A stretch of DNA of 64,000 nt from Lachnospiraceae bacterium UBA7199 (GTDB lineage Bacteria > Bacillota > Clostridia > Lachnospirales > Lachnospiraceae), in assembly GCA_002490775.1 (NCBI GenBank), contig DKUR01000063.1:66850-130849 (forward strand), given 5' to 3'. Of this stretch, positions 55,139 through 63,829 are shown in pieces. Each line of letters begins with the position of its first letter. The first letter of the stretch is position 1. Under the pieces are notes generated by a model. That model ran no database searches and had not been told where the DNA came from. It was given only the letters and a program-made list of their open reading frames with translations. Position numbers and translations under genes: made by a program.

Positions 55139-57350
55139 CATGAAAAAGGTGGAATTGTTAGCTCCCGCAGGAAATTTTGATGCTTTAAAAGGGGCTGTAA
55201 ATGCAGGTGCTGACGCTGTTTATTTGGGCGGAGCACTTTATGGTGCACGGGCATATGCAGATAATTTTACACAGGATGAGATTTGTACAGGAATACATCT
55301 GGCGCATGTATTTGGCAGAAAGATTTATCTTACAGTCAATACATTGATAAAAGAAAAAGAGCTGGATGGACTGTACAATTTTTTGTTGCCTTTTTATGAG
55401 TGTGGGCTGGATGGCGTTATTGTTCAGGATTTAGGTGCATTACGCTTTATAAGGAGGCATTTTCCCAAACTTTCTATTCATGCCAGCACACAGATGGCCC
55501 TGACAGGAAGCGAAGGTGCCTTGTTTATCAAAAAAGAAGGGGCATCAAGAATTGTACCTGCAAGGGAATTATCACTTACCGAAATAAAAAGTATAAAGCA
55601 AAATACAGGGCTGGAAATTGAAGCTTTTATTCATGGCGCTATGTGTTATTGCTATTCAGGACAGTGCCTGTTTAGTAGTATTCTTGGCGGACGCAGCGGT
55701 AATAGAGGCAGATGTGCGCAGCCTTGCCGGCTCCCCTATGAAATAAATACAATAGATATAAGCAGCAGTACATCGGTCTATCCCTTAAGTATGAGGGACA
55801 TGTGTACCATTTCTATGCTTCCAGAGTTAATTGAGGCCGGAATTGATTCTTTTAAAATTGAGGGAAGAATGAAAAAGCCTGCTTATGCGGCAGGTGTGAC
55901 AGCTATCTATCGGAAATATATAGATCTTTATTATGAGCAGAAAGAGGATTTCCAAATAGAGCAGGCGGATATGGAGCATTTAAAAAGCCTATATATCCGC
56001 AGCCAGATAGGAAGTGGCTATTATCAACGTCATAATGGAAGAGAAATGATCTCTTTTACCTCACCAGCCTATTCGGGATCTGACGAAAAGCTTTTAGAAG
56101 CAATACACCAGAAATATGTTGACAGTAAGCTTTGTCATGAAGTAATTGCAAAGATCTGCCTGAAGGAAGGGGAGCCTTCCCGGCTTAAGTTAAGCAAGGG
56201 AGAGGTACATGTCTCCTGTAGAGGAGATGCTGTGCAGAAGGCACTGAAACAGCCTTTATCAAAGGAAAAAATAAGGGATCAGATCAAAAAGAGCGGAAAC
56301 AGTCTTGTTAAGATCACACAAGTGGAATTGGAAACAGATGATGACATTTTTCTGCCTGTCAGTACGCTTAATGAACTTAGAAGAAAGACGGTAGAAGCTT
56401 TTGAAAATGAGATGATCCGGCAAAATGGATTTCATAATCCCCCCACAGAAAACGATGCATTACTGTTTAAAAAGGAAATAGAGGATGGTGCAGCAACTAT
56501 TCCAAAGGATTATGAAAAACAATTTGCACAGCAGCTTCATGCAGCAGTAAATACAAAGGCGCAGCTATGGGCAGCCTTAAATGAATCTGTAGAGCGCATT
56601 TACCTGGATTATAGCTTGCTATGTGAAGAGATATGTAAGGAATTAAAAAAATACAAGGATAAAAATAACTTTCGGACGAAACTATATTTAATTACACCCT
56701 ATATTGTCAGAGAAAGAAATATCTCCTGCCTTGAGAGAATCAAAAGAGTTTTTGCGGATAGTCTGTTGTTTGAGGGGGTTTTAGTCAGAAATCTGGAAAG
56801 CTATCACTTTTTAACAAAGCAGGAATTTGTTGGAAAAATTATACTTGATGCAAATCTTTATTTGTGGAACCATGAGGCAGTTGCCTTCTGGGAAGAACGG
56901 GCGGAAGAATTTTATCTTCCAGTTGAATGTAATTTGCATGAATGGAAGGAATTATTACAGCATTGCCGCCAGAAGAACTTTCTTTCTTCTGCAATTGTAT
57001 ATGGAAGGCTGCCTATGATGATCACTGCAAACTGTTTGAATAAAACCAGCGGAAAATGCAGCAAAATCCCTCAGATCGTTACATTGAAAGACCGCTATGG
57101 AAAACAATTTCCAGTTTATACGGACTGCCTTAGCTGCTATAACATTATTTACAATAGTGTTCCTTTGTCTCTGCATAAGCTTTTTGAAAATAAAGACTGG
57201 CTGAATGGAAATTTCAGGCTGGATTTTACCATAGAGAATGAAACGGAAACCTCACAGATCATTAAATATTTTAAAGAACTATTTAAGTGCTTTAAAGCTC
57301 CTTTTTATAAAGAATATACGACGGGGCATTTAAAAAGAGGAGTTGAATAG
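55131..57350 (+). CDS. U32 family peptidase (with DUF3656-like C-terminal region)
   Basis: A 739-residue protein of the U32 family. The N-terminal TIM-barrel-like part shows VELLAPAGNFDALKGAVNAGADAVYLGG, GVIVQDLGALRFIRRHFP, and the signature GAMCYCYSGQCLFSS plus NRGRCAQPCRLPYE whose cysteines bind an iron-sulfur cluster in studied relatives. Members such as RlhA hydroxylate 23S rRNA cytidine, while others are called collagenase-like peptidases, so peptidase activity should not be assumed. The C-terminal half corresponds to the longer Firmicute version. ATG 55131 lies within the zapA end; ATG 55140 is an alternative. Confidence 0.9.
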   Translation: MADMKKVELLAPAGNFDALKGAVNAGADAVYLGGALYGARAYADNFTQDEICTGIHLAHVFGRKIYLTVNTLIKEKELDGLYNFLLPFYECGLDGVIVQDLGALRFIRRHFPKLSIHASTQMALTGSEGALFIKKEGASRIVPARELSLTEIKSIKQNTGLEIEAFIHGAMCYCYSGQCLFSSILGGRSGNRGRCAQPCRLPYEINTIDISSSTSVYPLSMRDMCTISMLPELIEAGIDSFKIEGRMKKPAYAAGVTAIYRKYIDLYYEQKEDFQIEQADMEHLKSLYIRSQIGSGYYQRHNGREMISFTSPAYSGSDEKLLEAIHQKYVDSKLCHEVIAKICLKEGEPSRLKLSKGEVHVSCRGDAVQKALKQPLSKEKIRDQIKKSGNSLVKITQVELETDDDIFLPVSTLNELRRKTVEAFENEMIRQNGFHNPPTENDALLFKKEIEDGAATIPKDYEKQFAQQLHAAVNTKAQLWAALNESVERIYLDYSLLCEEICKELKKYKDKNNFRTKLYLITPYIVRERNISCLERIKRVFADSLLFEGVLVRNLESYHFLTKQEFVGKIILDANLYLWNHEAVAFWEERAEEFYLPVECNLHEWKELLQHCRQKNFLSSAIVYGRLPMMITANCLNKTSGKCSKIPQIVTLKDRYGKQFPVYTDCLSCYNIIYNSVPLSLHKLFENKDWLNGNFRLDFTIENETETSQIIKYFKELFKCFKAPFYKEYTTGHLKRGVE

Positions 57351-58754
57351 ATGGAGTTATATGTCAGCGAATTTTCTAAATATGTGATTGCATTGCTGCT
57401 GATTTTTTACACTTATGAATGTTTTGCCGTATTCCGGTTTGAGGAGGAGGCACAAAGAAAAGGAATTTATATCAGGCAGAATCTTTTTATGTTTTTGTTT
57501 CATTTTAGCTGCTTCCTTGTTATTTGTTTTGAAACAAGTGATATTACCTATCTGTTCTTTTATGCATTTCAACAGATCATCCTTTATGCGGCAATTGTTT
57601 TATATCATATGCTTTATCCGAAAACAAACCGCTTGATTATCAATAACATGTGTATGCTCCTTATTATTGGATTTGTTATTTTAACAAGATTTGGCATTGA
57701 AAAAGCAGTAAAGCAGTTTATTATCGTAACTGGATCTCTGGTTATTGCACTGATCATTCCATTTTTTGTTCATAAATTTAAATTTTTAAAAAATTTGAAA
57801 TGGATTTATGCGGCAGTAGGAATTGCTGCTTTATCAGTGGTAATGATTTTAGGACAGACCACATATGGAAGTAAACTTTCTTATTCCATAGCAGGACTTA
57901 CTTTTCAGCCCTCTGAATTTGTAAAGATTTTGTTTGTGTTTTTTGTGGCAAGTGCTTTATATGAGGCATCAGGGTTTTTTGAAGTGTTTACTACTGCGGT
58001 GGTAGCAGCGGCGCATGTGATTATTTTGGTTATTTCAAAGGATTTAGGAAGCGCGCTTATTTTCTTTGTAGTTTATGTGTTGATGGTGTTTGTGGCAACC
58101 AGAAATTTTCTTTATGTGATTGCAGGGCTTTTTGGCGGTTCTGGTGCTGCTTACATTGCATATCGGGTATTTACCCATGTGCAGGTGCGGGTGCAGGCAT
58201 GGAAGGATCCCTGGAGTGTAATTGATTCTGCCGGCTATCAGATTACGCAATCCCTCTTTGCAATTTCAAGCGGAGGCTGGTTTGGGCTTGGACTATACAA
58301 GGGAAGACCTGATGATATCCCTTTTGTGGAAGCTGACTTTATTTTTTCTGCAATTGCTGAAGAGCTTGGTATTTTAGTTGCAGTGTGTCTTATTTTGATC
58401 TGCGTCAGTTGTTTTGTTATGTTCATGAATATTTCAGCAGGGATTTCAGACAAATTTTATCAGCTTACAGCCTTTGGCCTTGGTGTTACTTATATTTTTC
58501 AGGTTTTTTTGACAATTGGCGGCGGCTCAAAATTTATTCCGCTTACAGGAGTAACACTGCCGCTGGTCAGTTACGGAGGCAGCTCTGTTCTTACCACTTT
58601 GATTATGTTTGCAGTTATTGAAGGTCTGCATATTGTGAAGCAGGAGGAAGAAGAACTGCGAAAAAGAGGCGAAAGAAAAGTTAGAAGAAAAAGGAAACCA
58701 GTCATAGACGAGATGGAAGATTTGTCAGGAGATGAAATTGAAAAAGAGGAATGA
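57351..58754 (+). CDS. FtsW/RodA/SpoVE family cell-wall polymerase
   Basis: SEDS-family lipid II polymerase for septal or sidewall peptidoglycan. The 467-residue protein has about eleven membrane helices, LTFQPSEFVKILFVFFVAS (SEDS motif with the QPSE core near residue 180-183), SKDLGSALIFFVVYVLMVF and the C-terminal GVTLPLVSYGGSSVLTTLIMF. An extended N-terminal hydrophobic region and a Lys/Arg/Glu-rich tail are present. It begins directly after the U32 stop and overlaps the PBP gene by 23 bases, so polymerase and transpeptidase are produced together. Whether it acts in division, elongation or sporulation is open. Confidence 0.92.
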   Translation: MELYVSEFSKYVIALLLIFYTYECFAVFRFEEEAQRKGIYIRQNLFMFLFHFSCFLVICFETSDITYLFFYAFQQIILYAAIVLYHMLYPKTNRLIINNMCMLLIIGFVILTRFGIEKAVKQFIIVTGSLVIALIIPFFVHKFKFLKNLKWIYAAVGIAALSVVMILGQTTYGSKLSYSIAGLTFQPSEFVKILFVFFVASALYEASGFFEVFTTAVVAAAHVIILVISKDLGSALIFFVVYVLMVFVATRNFLYVIAGLFGGSGAAYIAYRVFTHVQVRVQAWKDPWSVIDSAGYQITQSLFAISSGGWFGLGLYKGRPDDIPFVEADFIFSAIAEELGILVAVCLILICVSCFVMFMNISAGISDKFYQLTAFGLGVTYIFQVFLTIGGGSKFIPLTGVTLPLVSYGGSSVLTTLIMFAVIEGLHIVKQEEEELRKRGERKVRRKRKPVIDEMEDLSGDEIEKEE

Positions 58755-60174
58755 AAATAAGAAGAATAAAAAGAAAAATCGTGAGATAAGAATCATTACC
58801 TGGGGATTTGTAGTGTTATTTTTATGTATGGCAGGCTATATAACTTATTATTCTGTGACAAATCATCAGGAGCTTATTAACAACAGCTATAATGGCAGAC
58901 AGCAGGCACTGCTTGCACAAAATGTCCGCGGCAGGATTTATTCCGGGGACGGAATTATTCTTGCTCAGACAATCACAGATGAAGAGGGAAAAGAAACAAG
59001 AGAGTATCCTTATCAGAATTTATTTGCACATGTGGTTGGATATGCAGTTAACGGGAGAATGGGAATTGAATCTCAGGCAAATTACTATTTGATCAATTCA
59101 AATGCACCACTTTCCGAGAAAGCTGCACTGGATATAAGCGGAGCAAAATACCCGGGAGATGACGTTTATACTACGCTAAACGTTGAACTACAGCAGGTGG
59201 CATCAACAGCTTTGGGAATTTATCAGGGGGCAATTATTGTATCGGAGCCGGAGAGCGGAAAAATTCTGGCTATGGTTTCAAAGCCTGATTTTAATCCTGA
59301 AGAAATTTTAGATATATGGGATGAACTGATAGCGGATAAGGAAAGCAGCATATTGCTGAACCGCGTTACGCAGGGATTATATCCGCCTGGTTCAACCTTC
59401 AAGATTGTGACTGCATTAGAATATATAAAAGAAAATAAAGACACTTATCAAAATTACAGTTACAATTGTACAGGCGCTATTACAAGAGGAGAGGAACGGA
59501 TTCAGTGTTATCATGGAAGCGTTCATGGAACAGTAAACTTTAATAGATCCTTTGCCAAATCCTGTAATTCGTCCTTTGCCAATATTGGACTTTCCCTTGA
59601 CAGACAATTGTTTCAGGATACTTTGGAGGAACTGCTGTTTAATCAAAGCCTTGATCTGCCTTTTACTACAGGGACGAGCAGAGTAGAGGTTTCAGAGCAA
59701 ACCAGTGAAGGAGATATGATGCAGATTTCCATTGGACAGGGAACTACAGGCATTACTCCCCTCTGGTTGAATATGCTTACCTGTGCCATTGCCAATGATG
59801 GAACGGCAATGAAACCTTATGTGGTAGATTATGTGCAAAATAGTGCGGGAACAAGGATAAAAACTTTTTCTCCTGCTGTTTATGGAAAGTTGATGGAGGA
59901 GCAGGAGGCAGAAATTTTAAGTGGCTTGATGCGTGATGTGGTGGAAGAAGGGACTGCCTCAAGATTAAGCGGGCTTTCCTATACTGCAGCAGGAAAAACC
60001 GGCTCAGCAGAGTATGGAACAGTAAAAGGAGATAGTCACGCTTGGTTTACCGGTTTTGCACCGGCAGAAAACCCCCAGATTTGTGTAACGATTATTATTG
60101 AAGGCGCGGGAGCCGGTGGTGATTACGCGGTTCCCATCGCTAAAAGAATTTTTGATGCATATTTTGAAGGTTAA
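58732..60174 (+). CDS. class B penicillin-binding protein (peptidoglycan transpeptidase)
   Basis: A 480-residue transpeptidase that works with the adjacent SEDS polymerase. It has a basic N-terminus, one membrane helix (about 19-41), a short pedestal (RGRIYSGDGIILAQT, VVGYAVNGRMGIESQ) and the penicillin-binding domain with the active serine SxxK in PPGSTFKIVTALEY (near 223-226), SxN in KSCNSSFANIG and KTGS in AAGKTGSAEYG. Architecture matches PbpA/PBP2-type proteins of the FtsW-PbpA pairs in Clostridia. The stop shares a TTAA palindrome with the stop of the convergent HD-GYP gene. Confidence 0.94.
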   Translation: MKLKKRNENKKNKKKNREIRIITWGFVVLFLCMAGYITYYSVTNHQELINNSYNGRQQALLAQNVRGRIYSGDGIILAQTITDEEGKETREYPYQNLFAHVVGYAVNGRMGIESQANYYLINSNAPLSEKAALDISGAKYPGDDVYTTLNVELQQVASTALGIYQGAIIVSEPESGKILAMVSKPDFNPEEILDIWDELIADKESSILLNRVTQGLYPPGSTFKIVTALEYIKENKDTYQNYSYNCTGAITRGEERIQCYHGSVHGTVNFNRSFAKSCNSSFANIGLSLDRQLFQDTLEELLFNQSLDLPFTTGTSRVEVSEQTSEGDMMQISIGQGTTGITPLWLNMLTCAIANDGTAMKPYVVDYVQNSAGTRIKTFSPAVYGKLMEEQEAEILSGLMRDVVEEGTASRLSGLSYTAAGKTGSAEYGTVKGDSHAWFTGFAPAENPQICVTIIIEGAGAGGDYAVPIAKRIFDAYFEG

Positions 60175-61226
60175 TATATACTTGCAATGGAAATATCTTT
60201 TCTGTGTGCTAAGTGGATGAGCGTACCGCTGGTGGTACGCACCACAGGACGCCCTAGTTTATTTTGATTGATCAATATGACTTCGGCAATCTGATCATCG
60301 CTTAAGCGGACATTTAATCCCACCATATGATTGGCAATGCGGGACAAAATAGGGCGCAGAATTTCTATGTCGTATTTAAAAGCATCCTTTTCAAATATTT
60401 CAATTACTTCAAAAGGTGTTTTAGACTGTCTGTAGGTTCTTGCAGAGGTCATGGCCTCATAAACATCAATAATCGAGATGTATCTTGCATAAATATCTAT
60501 CTGGGTATCATGAAGTTTAGAAGGGTACCCGGAACCGTCATAACGTTCATGATGCATCAAAGTTGCTTTTAAAATATGGGAATCCACATTGAGTTCCTGA
60601 AGCAGTTGGAATCCTGTGATGGTATGGGTTTTGATTTTTTCAAATTCCACATCGGTCAGTTTATCTGTTTTCCAGATCAGCTCATTAGGCAGCTTTAATT
60701 TGCCAATGTCATAGAAAAATGCACACTGGATCAAAAGAGTAGTTTCTTCTGGTGATAAAGACATCCAGAAGGCAAATAAACCTGCAATTAGTGCAGAATT
60801 CAGACAATGGGCATAAGTCAGGTCATCTTCCGTGGGAAGCATGTTATACAAATAATCTAAAAGAAGCTCATGGCGTTCTAAACTGCTGTAGATAATCTGA
60901 TAAACCTGCATCAGTTTATCCATATCAAGAGGAGATTTTTCAAATACCAACTGATGCATCATTTTTTTGTAATCGGGCAGTGCATTTAAATAAGCATTTT
61001 GGAAAGAAGCAAACCCTTTGCTGAAACGAATTTTTTCAAAATGGGTTACGGCATAATCAATGTTCTCCTTTACGGATACACACATAATGGAATGACGGGC
61101 TAATTTATTGATCACATTAGCATCAACTTTGGTGCCGGCAGGAATGATTAGTTCATCTTTATAGTTGTATATGTCGGCTCCGATTTCCATTCCGGGTTCT
61201 AAAGCCATTCTGGCGATATCTTTCAT
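60171..61226 (-). CDS. HD-GYP domain protein with substituted HD motif
   Basis: A 351-residue protein whose family hydrolyses cyclic di-GMP. The N-terminal DUF3391-like region (1-110) precedes the HD-GYP domain (about 130-330): first His in AHCLNSALIAG, the HD pair position, then HTITGFQLLQEL, MHHERYDGSGYPSKL and IIDVYEAMTSARTYRQSKTPFEVI. The usual HDIGK reads YDIGK, with Tyr at residue 172 in place of the metal-binding His, so catalysis may be altered or lost. ATG 61226 was chosen for its GGAGAAG site; the longer frame to 61283 lacks one. A strong promoter lies upstream. Confidence 0.9.
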   Translation of the reverse strand: MKDIARMALEPGMEIGADIYNYKDELIIPAGTKVDANVINKLARHSIMCVSVKENIDYAVTHFEKIRFSKGFASFQNAYLNALPDYKKMMHQLVFEKSPLDMDKLMQVYQIIYSSLERHELLLDYLYNMLPTEDDLTYAHCLNSALIAGLFAFWMSLSPEETTLLIQCAFFYDIGKLKLPNELIWKTDKLTDVEFEKIKTHTITGFQLLQELNVDSHILKATLMHHERYDGSGYPSKLHDTQIDIYARYISIIDVYEAMTSARTYRQSKTPFEVIEIFEKDAFKYDIEILRPILSRIANHMVGLNVRLSDDQIAEVILINQNKLGRPVVRTTSGTLIHLAHRKDISIASIY

Positions 61227-61299
61227 AGTCTTCTCCGTTAAATACATGTTGTAATAGTTAGTATGATACATATATTTGTGCAATAACTTTACAGCTTTA

Positions 61300-61364
61300 A
61301 GTATAAGTATTTTACCAGATTTGTCAATATTTTGCTTTGGAATTTCAATGAAATATGATATGAT
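61300..61364. promoter_or_regulatory. divergent promoter pair between the HD-GYP gene and the small gene at 61396
   Basis: On the minus strand TTGACA (61327-61322), 16 bases and TATACT (61305-61300) drive the HD-GYP gene. On the plus strand TTGCTT (61332-61337) with TATGAT (61354-61359), or TTGGAA (61337-61342) with a second TATGAT (61359-61364), each with a 16-base spacer, would drive the small gene. The -35 boxes lie almost back to back. Confidence 0.6.
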
Positions 61365-61395
61365 GAAACTATCGGTGTAGGGAAAGGAACGTATA

Positions 61396-61707
61396 ATGAA
61401 ATTTTATAAATATTTATATATTGGCGATACTGTTACTGATCCTGCAAAAGTAAAATGGAAGTTAAAGCATCATGCCGGAACACAAGTATATGTAGTGACT
61501 ATAGCAACAGGAGCCGATCAGTTGGAAATATTTCATGCTGCATACCTGAAGCAGCGGTATTACAGGTATCATCCGCCTATTATTGTGGGAATAGCGTCCA
61601 ATTATGATGAGGCAGTTGCTATAATCGTTAAAATAACTCAGGAATGTGTGGACGCGACAGGAACCTGTAATTTAAAGGAATACTTAAAACGTAAAGTAAA
61701 ATATTGA
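61396..61707 (+). CDS. conserved hypothetical small protein
   Basis: A 103-residue soluble protein without signal or membrane segment. It starts MKFYKYLYIGDTVTDPAKVKWKL-like with a conserved YIG/VxxPxxVKWKL pattern, and has YVVTIATGADQLEIFHAAYLKQRYYR and IIVGIASNYDEAVAIIVKI segments, suggesting an alpha/beta fold. I have seen such proteins near DUF2953/GerW pairs of Clostridia but cannot name a function. AAAGGAACG lies before the start. It precedes DUF2953 by 37 bases. Confidence 0.75.
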   Translation: MKFYKYLYIGDTVTDPAKVKWKLKHHAGTQVYVVTIATGADQLEIFHAAYLKQRYYRYHPPIIVGIASNYDEAVAIIVKITQECVDATGTCNLKEYLKRKVKY

Positions 61708-61744
61708 ACCTTTAAGCCAGAAGGCGTGATTATGGAGTAACCTA

Positions 61745-62650
61745 ATGATTTCTATTTTGTTAACTATTTTAAAAATTTTAGGCCTGTTTTTGCTTGCCAT
61801 GCTGGGAATTTTGCTGCTGCTGATTGTTCTGGTGCTGTTTGTACCGGTCCGGTACCGGATCACGCTCCACCGGAAAGAATCGGAAGAAGCACCTGTGACG
61901 GCAAAGTTAAGTGTCACATGGCTGCTGCACATAGTAAGTGCAGTGTTTTTCTACCCTGAAGAAGCATATATAAAAGTAAAATTGCTTTTTATTACAGTGT
62001 TCAGGTCTGATCAGCCTCCAAAAGAAAAAGAGAAAAAACAAAAAGAAAAGATACAAAAAGAAGAAGCACAAAAAGAAAAAACAAAAAAGAAAAGCCAGGA
62101 GCCGGAAACACAGTCAATGGCCGAAGAAACAAGCGATTCCCTGCCGGAAGAAAAAAAGGAAGCTTACAGAAGAAAAGAAAAAGATGAACCAGGCAAAAAG
62201 GATTTTTTCAGGAAACTCTTATCTATACTTAAAAATATTAAGTACACAATCATAAAAATATGTGATAAGATAAAACATATTGTAAGCAATATCCAGTATT
62301 ATATTGATATTTTAAAAAGTGATACCTTCCATATGGCATGGTCAGTATGTTCACCGCAGGTATTTGGCCTGCTTAAAAGTATTCTCCCAAAGAAATTTGT
62401 GGGAAACATTAAAATAGGCACAGGAGATCCCGCAAGTACAGGGCAGGTTTTGGCGGCTTATGGTATTTTATATCCGCTGCTTGGTAATCATATAGAAATA
62501 ATTCCAGATTTTGAGCAGCAGATCCTAGAAGGCGATCTTTTTATCAAAGGAAAAATTACATTTTTCAGGCTTGTAAAAACAGCATGGATTGTTTATTTTA
62601 ACAAAGATTTACGTCATTTGATCAAATTATTAAAAAGGGAGGCGTCATAA
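61745..62650 (+). CDS. DUF2953 domain-containing protein
   Basis: A 301-residue membrane-anchored protein, the counterpart of YtfI that accompanies the GerW gene in Bacillus. It has one N-terminal helix (about 7-32, ILGLFLLAMLGILLLLIVLVLF) followed by PVRYRITLHRKES, a low-complexity Lys/Glu/Gln-rich stretch (about 93-150) and a C-terminal beta-rich DUF2953 region with IGTGDPASTGQVLAAYGILYPL and EIIPDFEQQILEGDLFIKGKI. The function is unknown, with likely association to sporulation. The GerW/YtfJ gene starts immediately after its stop codon. Confidence 0.88.
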   Translation: MISILLTILKILGLFLLAMLGILLLLIVLVLFVPVRYRITLHRKESEEAPVTAKLSVTWLLHIVSAVFFYPEEAYIKVKLLFITVFRSDQPPKEKEKKQKEKIQKEEAQKEKTKKKSQEPETQSMAEETSDSLPEEKKEAYRRKEKDEPGKKDFFRKLLSILKNIKYTIIKICDKIKHIVSNIQYYIDILKSDTFHMAWSVCSPQVFGLLKSILPKKFVGNIKIGTGDPASTGQVLAAYGILYPLLGNHIEIIPDFEQQILEGDLFIKGKITFFRLVKTAWIVYFNKDLRHLIKLLKREAS

Positions 62651-63052
62651 ATGGCAGAAAATAATTTTACAGGAGTAATTGAATCTCTTATGAAGGGAAT
62701 GAACACTGTTTTATCCACAAAAACAGTTGTAGGTGAAGCAACCCAGATAGGAGATACGATTATTTTACCTTTGGTGGATGTTACCTTTGGTGTGGGGGCT
62801 GGTGCCAGTGCAGCAGATAAAAAGACAGGCGGTGCGGGCGGATTTTCAGGAAAGCTTACCCCAAGTGCCGTACTGGTGATCAAGAATGGAAGCACCAAGC
62901 TTGTGAATATTAAAAACCAGGATACGGTTACAAAGGTTTTGGATATGATACCTGATCTTGTAGAAAAGTTTACAGCGCCAAAAGATGAAATGATGGATGA
63001 TGATGCGGCAGTAGATATTGCTTTTCCGGAAGAAGCAGATGATGGGAAATAA
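62651..63052 (+). CDS. ytfJ: GerW family sporulation protein (YtfJ)
   Basis: A 133-residue soluble protein of the spore protein YtfJ/GerW family, which in Bacillus is needed for L-alanine-triggered germination. It shows VIESLMKGMNTVLSTKTVVGEATQIGDTIILPLVDVTFGVGAGA, a Gly-rich segment (TGGAGGFSG) and LTPSAVLVIKNGSTKLVNI with a helical acidic end. The start ATG follows the DUF2953 stop directly, with GGGAGG upstream inside that gene. It is the clearest sign that the host is a spore-former. Confidence 0.95.
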   Translation: MAENNFTGVIESLMKGMNTVLSTKTVVGEATQIGDTIILPLVDVTFGVGAGASAADKKTGGAGGFSGKLTPSAVLVIKNGSTKLVNIKNQDTVTKVLDMIPDLVEKFTAPKDEMMDDDAAVDIAFPEEADDGK

Positions 63053-63104
63053 TTTTAAGGTAACTGCATAAGATAAAGTAAGAGGCATAAGTAGGTGGAT
63101 ACGC

Positions 63105-63245
63105 ATGAAAAAACTGATTGGTTTTATCGCTTTTTGGATTGCAGTTGGAATGCTGCTTATGCTTTTTCTTGCACATCATTATCTTATTGCTCTTATTATC
63201 ATAGCTCTTTTGCTTTTAATAGGCTATAATTGTTACCTGCAGTAG
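63105..63245 (+). CDS. 46-residue membrane microprotein
   Basis: A small gene with ATG at 63105 and stop TAG at 63243-63245. The translated protein begins MKKLIGFIAFWIAVG and is almost entirely hydrophobic, with probably two membrane helices (about 5-23 and 27-42) joined by AHHY. GGTGG lies about 7 bases before the start. It sits between GerW and the coiled-coil/J-like gene with short spacers. Similar clostridial proteins exist near GerW by my impression only; no function is assigned. Confidence 0.65.
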   Translation: MKKLIGFIAFWIAVGMLLMLFLAHHYLIALIIIALLLLIGYNCYLQ

Positions 63246-63276
63246 TTATTGTGTGGAAAGGGAATTGGTTAGTGAT

Positions 63277-63756
63277 ATGGAGGATACGGAAAAAGTGCTT
63301 GATGCACAGGAGATTGAAAAAACTCTGGCAAAGACAGACGCAGATGAAAAAGCTTTAAATGAATTGAAGGAATGGCTGTTTAAGGAAAACGTCCGAATTC
63401 AGATGGAACGTAAAAGGCTGAAACAGGAGGAAGCTTTTTTTGAGAAAAAAATGGATATTTTAAAAAGCGGGTTTGCACAGCTTGATTTAGAGCGCAAAAA
63501 AGTGGAGCGGGACAAGCTTATGCTTGAGGCAGAAAAAAATGTTCATATAAATTATAGCAGGCAGGAGAAAAATATTGATGTGGCTGAAATGCTGTTTCAA
63601 GGTGTAAACAGCCATCTGGCATTAAAAAAACGCTATAAGGATCTGATTAAAATGTTCCATCCTGACAATATTGCGGGAGATCATGAAATGGTACTTGTTA
63701 TCAACAAAATTTATGAAGAACTAAAGCAGGATTATGAGATGGGAAAAAGGGCATAA
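63277..63756 (+). CDS. coiled-coil protein with C-terminal J-domain-like segment
   Basis: A soluble protein of about 159 residues. A long helical, highly charged coiled coil (about 15-105, WLFKENVRIQMERKRLKQEE... and LDLERKKVERDKLMLEAEKNV) is followed by LALKKRYKDLIKMFHPDNIAGDHEMVLVINKIYEELKQDYEMG, which carries the HPD motif and helices II-III of a DnaJ domain. It has no full J domain or zinc region, so it may be a DnaK cofactor or a structural protein. I list ATG 63277, but GTG 63253 and TTG 63265 are alternatives. A terminator follows. Confidence 0.75.
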   Translation: MEDTEKVLDAQEIEKTLAKTDADEKALNELKEWLFKENVRIQMERKRLKQEEAFFEKKMDILKSGFAQLDLERKKVERDKLMLEAEKNVHINYSRQEKNIDVAEMLFQGVNSHLALKKRYKDLIKMFHPDNIAGDHEMVLVINKIYEELKQDYEMGKRA

Positions 63757-63795
63757 AAAACAAATGCCGCACAAAGTGGACATTTGTTGTAAAAA

Positions 63796-63822
63796 AGCTG
63801 GCTTTCAAAGCCAGCCTTTTAA
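63796..63822. terminator. terminator between the J-like gene and rpmB
   Basis: GCTGGCTTTCAAAGCCAGC (63797-63815) is a near-perfect hairpin with T runs on both strands, strongest for the minus strand and rpmB. A weaker stem, AACAAATG/CATTTGTT (63759-63788), lies just before it. Confidence 0.85.
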
Positions 63823-63829
63823 AAACTTA

